Assembly: GCA_016802295.1 (NCBI GenBank)
Contig: JAESIW010000020.1
Span: forward strand, 186,001-250,000
Source of the DNA: Brachionus rotundiformis
Lineage: Eukaryota > Rotifera > Eurotatoria > Ploima > Brachionidae
Direction of reading: 5' to 3'
DNA length: 64,000 nt
Shown here: in pieces, positions 61,101 to 64,000 of the stretch
How the letters are laid out: each line of letters starts with the position of its first letter
How positions within the stretch are numbered: the stretch's first letter is position 1
Program-made: the position numbers and the translations under genes
Notes under the pieces: generated by a model
The model's input: the letters and a program-made list of their open reading frames with translations, nothing else
Told to the model about the DNA's origin: nothing
Database searches by the model: none

Positions 61101-64000
61101 GTATTTTAGTCTACTGACTGAGCAAACATATTATGTCAGTGAGACTTTCTTTCAGCATCAATTTGAACAACTTGGACCTCAAGAATTTAATGTCTTAAAC
61201 CTAAATTTTTCCACAATATCAAAGACTTTTTATTATAATGTTACATCAAGTAAATTTTTTGCATTTTTTAAGCCTATTATCTATGAAAAATATCTATATC
61301 TAGCAAGAATAGATGACCGATTCTAATTATATTTTAAAAAGAAATTTTTGATCTGTAAAAAATCTAATCTTCTATAAGTAGAACCATCTTTACTTTTCAA
61401 ACATTCATTCAAATCATGCCACTTAATACTTGGTATTAAATGTATTTGGATACATTTTTAGGATTCCTTTTAACCTCATTCAATGGTCTTTTGACCACTC
61501 TCAAAATCAATAAATATTCAATGTATGGCAAAATGAAAATTATTGTACATTTTTATATTTTTACATTTTTGAGAGAAGAAAAAAAAATCTCAAAATCAAA
61601 AAATCTAAAAAAAATTTCATTCAAGAAAAGTAATAATAAATTCGCAATTACTTTAAAGGAGTTTTAGAAAAATTTAATTGTAAAAACCAAGGATAATTTT
61701 TTGAAAATCCCTTTTAATTAATTGCGAATTTATTATTACTTTTCTTGAATGAAATTTTTTTTAGATTTTTTGATTTTGAGATTTTTTTTTCTTCTCTCAA
61801 AAATGTAAAAATATAAAAATGTACAAAAAATAACATTTTGCCTCAATGTATTCCTGGTACGGTACGGTCTATACCTCCAAAACCATGATAAGATTTGAAA
61901 TTTTTGTCCTTGCTACCATTCTTTCACAATGACAGGAGTCTACTTCAAAATCAGAACACTTGGCTTAGCGTTTCCATTTCAACCCATTTTTCTTTTATAT
62001 GAGAGCTGAGCAGATTTCCCATAACCATGATAAACCAACCAGATTTTATTCTTTAATTTTTATTTATTTTGTTTTATTGCTATAGATAATAAAATAAATA
62101 AATAAAAACAATTAATTTTTAGAACAAAATATTGATGTTATCTGTGAAGATGAAATATTTTATTTGAACAAGTCACTAAGCTGTTGGATCACATTAACCA
62201 CAACTGACAAGTCAGATGTTTTTTTAGTAAATCAAACTAGTAATTATAGTGTAAATCCAGGTAGAAAATTATTTGATTTGAATTTTTAATTAATAAAACT
62301 GATTTTTTTAAATATATAGCTGAAGTGTTCTCATCTTTTGGTCATCAGGAAATAAAAACTGGATTTTCAAATACATATTCTTTCAATGGATCGTTTATTT
62401 TGCCATCCACAGAATTCCAGTTTAGCTCACATTTGACTGGATTTGAATATTTAAGCACCAAAGATGATACCATTGAAATTTTGGTTATTTTTCTTCAACT
62501 AACATTTAAATAAATAATAATTAATTAAATAAAATTAGATTTATGAAATTAGATCATGTGTTGGTCAATCGAAAGTGAACTGTATTCTAAAATCATCGCC
62601 TCAAATCGCTGATTTGTTTATTGTGCACAATCTTGGAACTTTTGAACTAAAAAAAGGACTAAATCAAATTGTTCTGTCAAAAGCTGTTTGGATAGAAAAG
62701 ACCAAGTTCGTTGGTATTATTTCCAAAAATCCAATTCCTCTTGCAATCGATGACTCAGCTCCATCACTCATATCTGATTATTATCTAAACGAAACATTTA
62801 TTTTAAAAATAAACCTGAAAAATAACTACAGATTCTGCTTTAGGGCGCTAATTGACCAAAAATTTTACTCTACCAACATTGCCTATTTTCAAAATTTAGA
62901 CCATTTAAATGCTCTAAAAACATTTGATATTGGTGTACAAATTGTGAACAAAAATTCTATTTTTACCAAAAAAATAAATATTGAAAAATGTAAAATTATT
63001 ACTCTTCTAATTAAATAAGTTAAATTTAATTTTTTTTTAAAGTTTTTAATCAAAATTTGTACTGGAAATTTTTATCTTGTAGTCATTTGGTCTATGACAT
63101 GATAGCCAACTGCAGTCTTTTGTTTTACAGTCAATCGAAAGACATTGAATTAAGCATAGACTTTGGAGACGGAACAAGCGAAAGCTTTGACCACTTACAA
63201 AATTACAGTATCAGTGCTGTGAATTATTTTGGACCTATGATTCCAGATTCTCTCACCAACCAGCATCCGTATATCGCCACAGGAAAATACATCCTGAAAA
63301 ACACCGAGTTTCATTTCGATACTCTAATCAGTGGTTTTGAACTCTACTCAATGACTTTGTGCACCCAATGCTTGTCTATATCTTTGGTAACATTTGAAGA
63401 CATGTGCATATTTGACCAATCTTGTGGTAATAATATATCAACATTTATAAAATATACTGGCAATGAGTGGTCTTTTGATTTGGCTTATGGTTACAATACT
63501 CTGAAATTAAGAGAGTGGGTAATGGTAAAAAAAGGCTCCATGGTCATGATTGAGTTGAACTCCAAGGCTAGAATAGCTTATGATTTGTCAGGATTAGCCA
63601 AAATATCAGATTATTCAGTATCACCAAATTTTTTAATGAACAAATTGAATTCTGACTTAAATTATCAAATTTACTTAAATGTTTTTTTGGCCAGGAAATA
63701 TTCCCAAGTTAATTTATATTTTACGCACGAATACTTTGATTATGGTCTATACAATATTACACTTACTTCTGGAGGGTCTGATTTAATAAAAGAAATTTTG
63801 ATATCGAGAAGTAGGAAATAAAATTTTTAATCAGAAAAAAATTAGTTTTTTTTTGTTTATAGAGCAATTTATTGATGCTTTTTGCGTTGATTCTGGCAAT
63901 ACATTGGACAAAACAGTGCATTGTAGAACTATTGTGTCTACGCTTAATAACAAAGAAAATTTTTCCATAAGCTATCCAGATGGTTCGAACAGTTTTCACA
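57641..64000 (+). CDS. Giant ectodomain gene, right (inverted) copy, partial
   Basis: Homologous to 18,185-9,560 of the left gene but on the plus strand, and it runs out of the window. Exons read 57,641-58,146 (damaged module 2), 58,197-58,343, 58,399-58,562, 59,937-60,372, 60,424-60,573, 60,668-61,249, 62,123-62,260, 62,320-62,483, 62,539-62,989, 63,043-63,810 and 63,863 to the edge. From module 3 onward all exons are open with matching splice sites. It lacks signal peptide and module 1. Instead it begins inside the polycystin copy B, so transcription would need a new start. It may be a functional gene with a lost 5' end or a young pseudogene. Confidence 0.7.
58197..60372 (+). CDS. Right copy, module 3
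   Basis: Exons read 58,197-58,343, 58,399-58,562 and 59,937-60,372, all open. Splice sites match the left copy. The intron 58,563-59,936 contains the dispersed repeat at 58,780-59,170 and no transposon ORF. Confidence 0.68.
58780..59170. repeat. Dispersed repeat, copy 2
   Basis: Matches 21,240-21,750 in the same orientation and lies in the right-copy module 3 intron. The left-copy intron does not show it. Confidence 0.5.
60424..61249 (+). CDS. Right copy, module 4
   Basis: Exons 60,424-60,573 and 60,668-61,249 are open and closely match 14,197-13,359. The first keeps RYFDIFC with a HFGND turn in place of DFGNG. Confidence 0.68.
61543..61826. repeat. 108-bp inverted repeat (hairpin element)
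   Basis: Arms 61,543-61,650 and 61,719-61,826 are near-perfect inverted copies around a 68-base loop. It lies in the right-copy intron between modules 4 and 5 and is absent from the left copy. The open frame across it is a by-product. It could be a MITE-like foldback. Confidence 0.65.
62123..62989 (+). CDS. Right copy, module 5
   Basis: Exons 62,123-62,260, 62,320-62,483 and 62,539-62,989 match 11,524-10,659 with few changes, and all splice sites are kept. Confidence 0.7.
63043..63810 (+). CDS. Right copy, module 6
   Basis: Single exon, open, nearly identical to 10,606-9,839, including FGDGTSESFDH and VKKGSMVM. Confidence 0.72.
63863..64000 (+). CDS. Right copy, module 7 start
   Basis: An AG acceptor at 63,861-63,862 opens EQFIDAFCVDSGNTLDKTVHC, identical to the left module 7 opening. 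The exon runs off the window. Confidence 0.65.

Noticed and set aside
61440..61667. 75-codon frame over the hairpin
   Set aside because: It follows from the inverted repeat's lysine/phenylalanine-rich sequence and has no homology signal.
1..64000. tRNA or rRNA genes
   Set aside because: I saw no cloverleaf-like GC-rich segment or conserved rRNA core on reading both strands.

Overview
The window looks like a piece of an AT-rich, compact metazoan genome. Introns are short (about 50-60 bases) with GT..AG ends, coding exons are interrupted repeatedly, and decayed eukaryotic transposons are everywhere. The low GC, short introns and expanded polycystin-1-like ectodomains make a monogonont rotifer my best guess. 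That is inference, not proof.

Layout. (1) 1-19,262, minus strand: one giant multi-exon gene with a signal peptide at 19,262, running leftwards out of the window. It repeats a roughly 270-residue module: a PKD-like half (C...C...FGDG) followed by a beta-sandwich-like half (STEF-FD-GFE ... KKG ... ISDY ... ALIDR-FY). I read about 14 modules. The splice junctions I checked keep frame, apart from one frameshift near 18,420. Large introns hold a Tc1-like element, a 519-bp inverted-repeat element with a pogo-type DDE fragment, and a MULE-like ORF. (2) 19.3-33 kb: AT-rich filler with a non-LTR retrotransposon 3' end, a TPR-like ORF, an intact two-exon transposase-like gene (25,871-24,179), hAT-like debris and a decayed non-LTR element with a CCHC ORF1. 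(3) 33,555-42,677: a WD40-repeat gene split by a 7,753-bp near-perfect palindrome (33,609-41,361) flanked by an 8-bp target-site duplication. Each arm carries a GC-rich broken copy of a BEACH-family (WDFY3-like) gene fragment. (4) 42.9-50 kb: FLYWCH/MULE transposon remains, an unrecognised 167-codon ORF, and a polycystin-1-like C-terminal pseudogene (GAIN/GPS, TM, PLAT, channel). (5) 50-57.6 kb: gag-like and reverse-transcriptase remains, plus a second, more decayed copy of the WD40 / 167-codon ORF / polycystin block. (6) 57,641-64,000, plus strand: an inverted second copy of modules 2-7 of the giant gene, fused at its 5' end to the truncated polycystin copy.

The locus has been shaped by duplication. 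A direct duplication covers the WD40-polycystin block (copy A 32.7-47.8 kb, copy B 51.6-57.6 kb, with a short third WD40 remnant at about 50 kb). An inverted duplication covers the giant ectodomain gene (left 9.5-18.3 kb versus right 57.6-64 kb). The genes do not form a pathway. The shared theme is extracellular or receptor-type polycystin proteins beside a fast-homogenising WD40 gene. The most striking object is the palindromic, gene-bearing foldback element.
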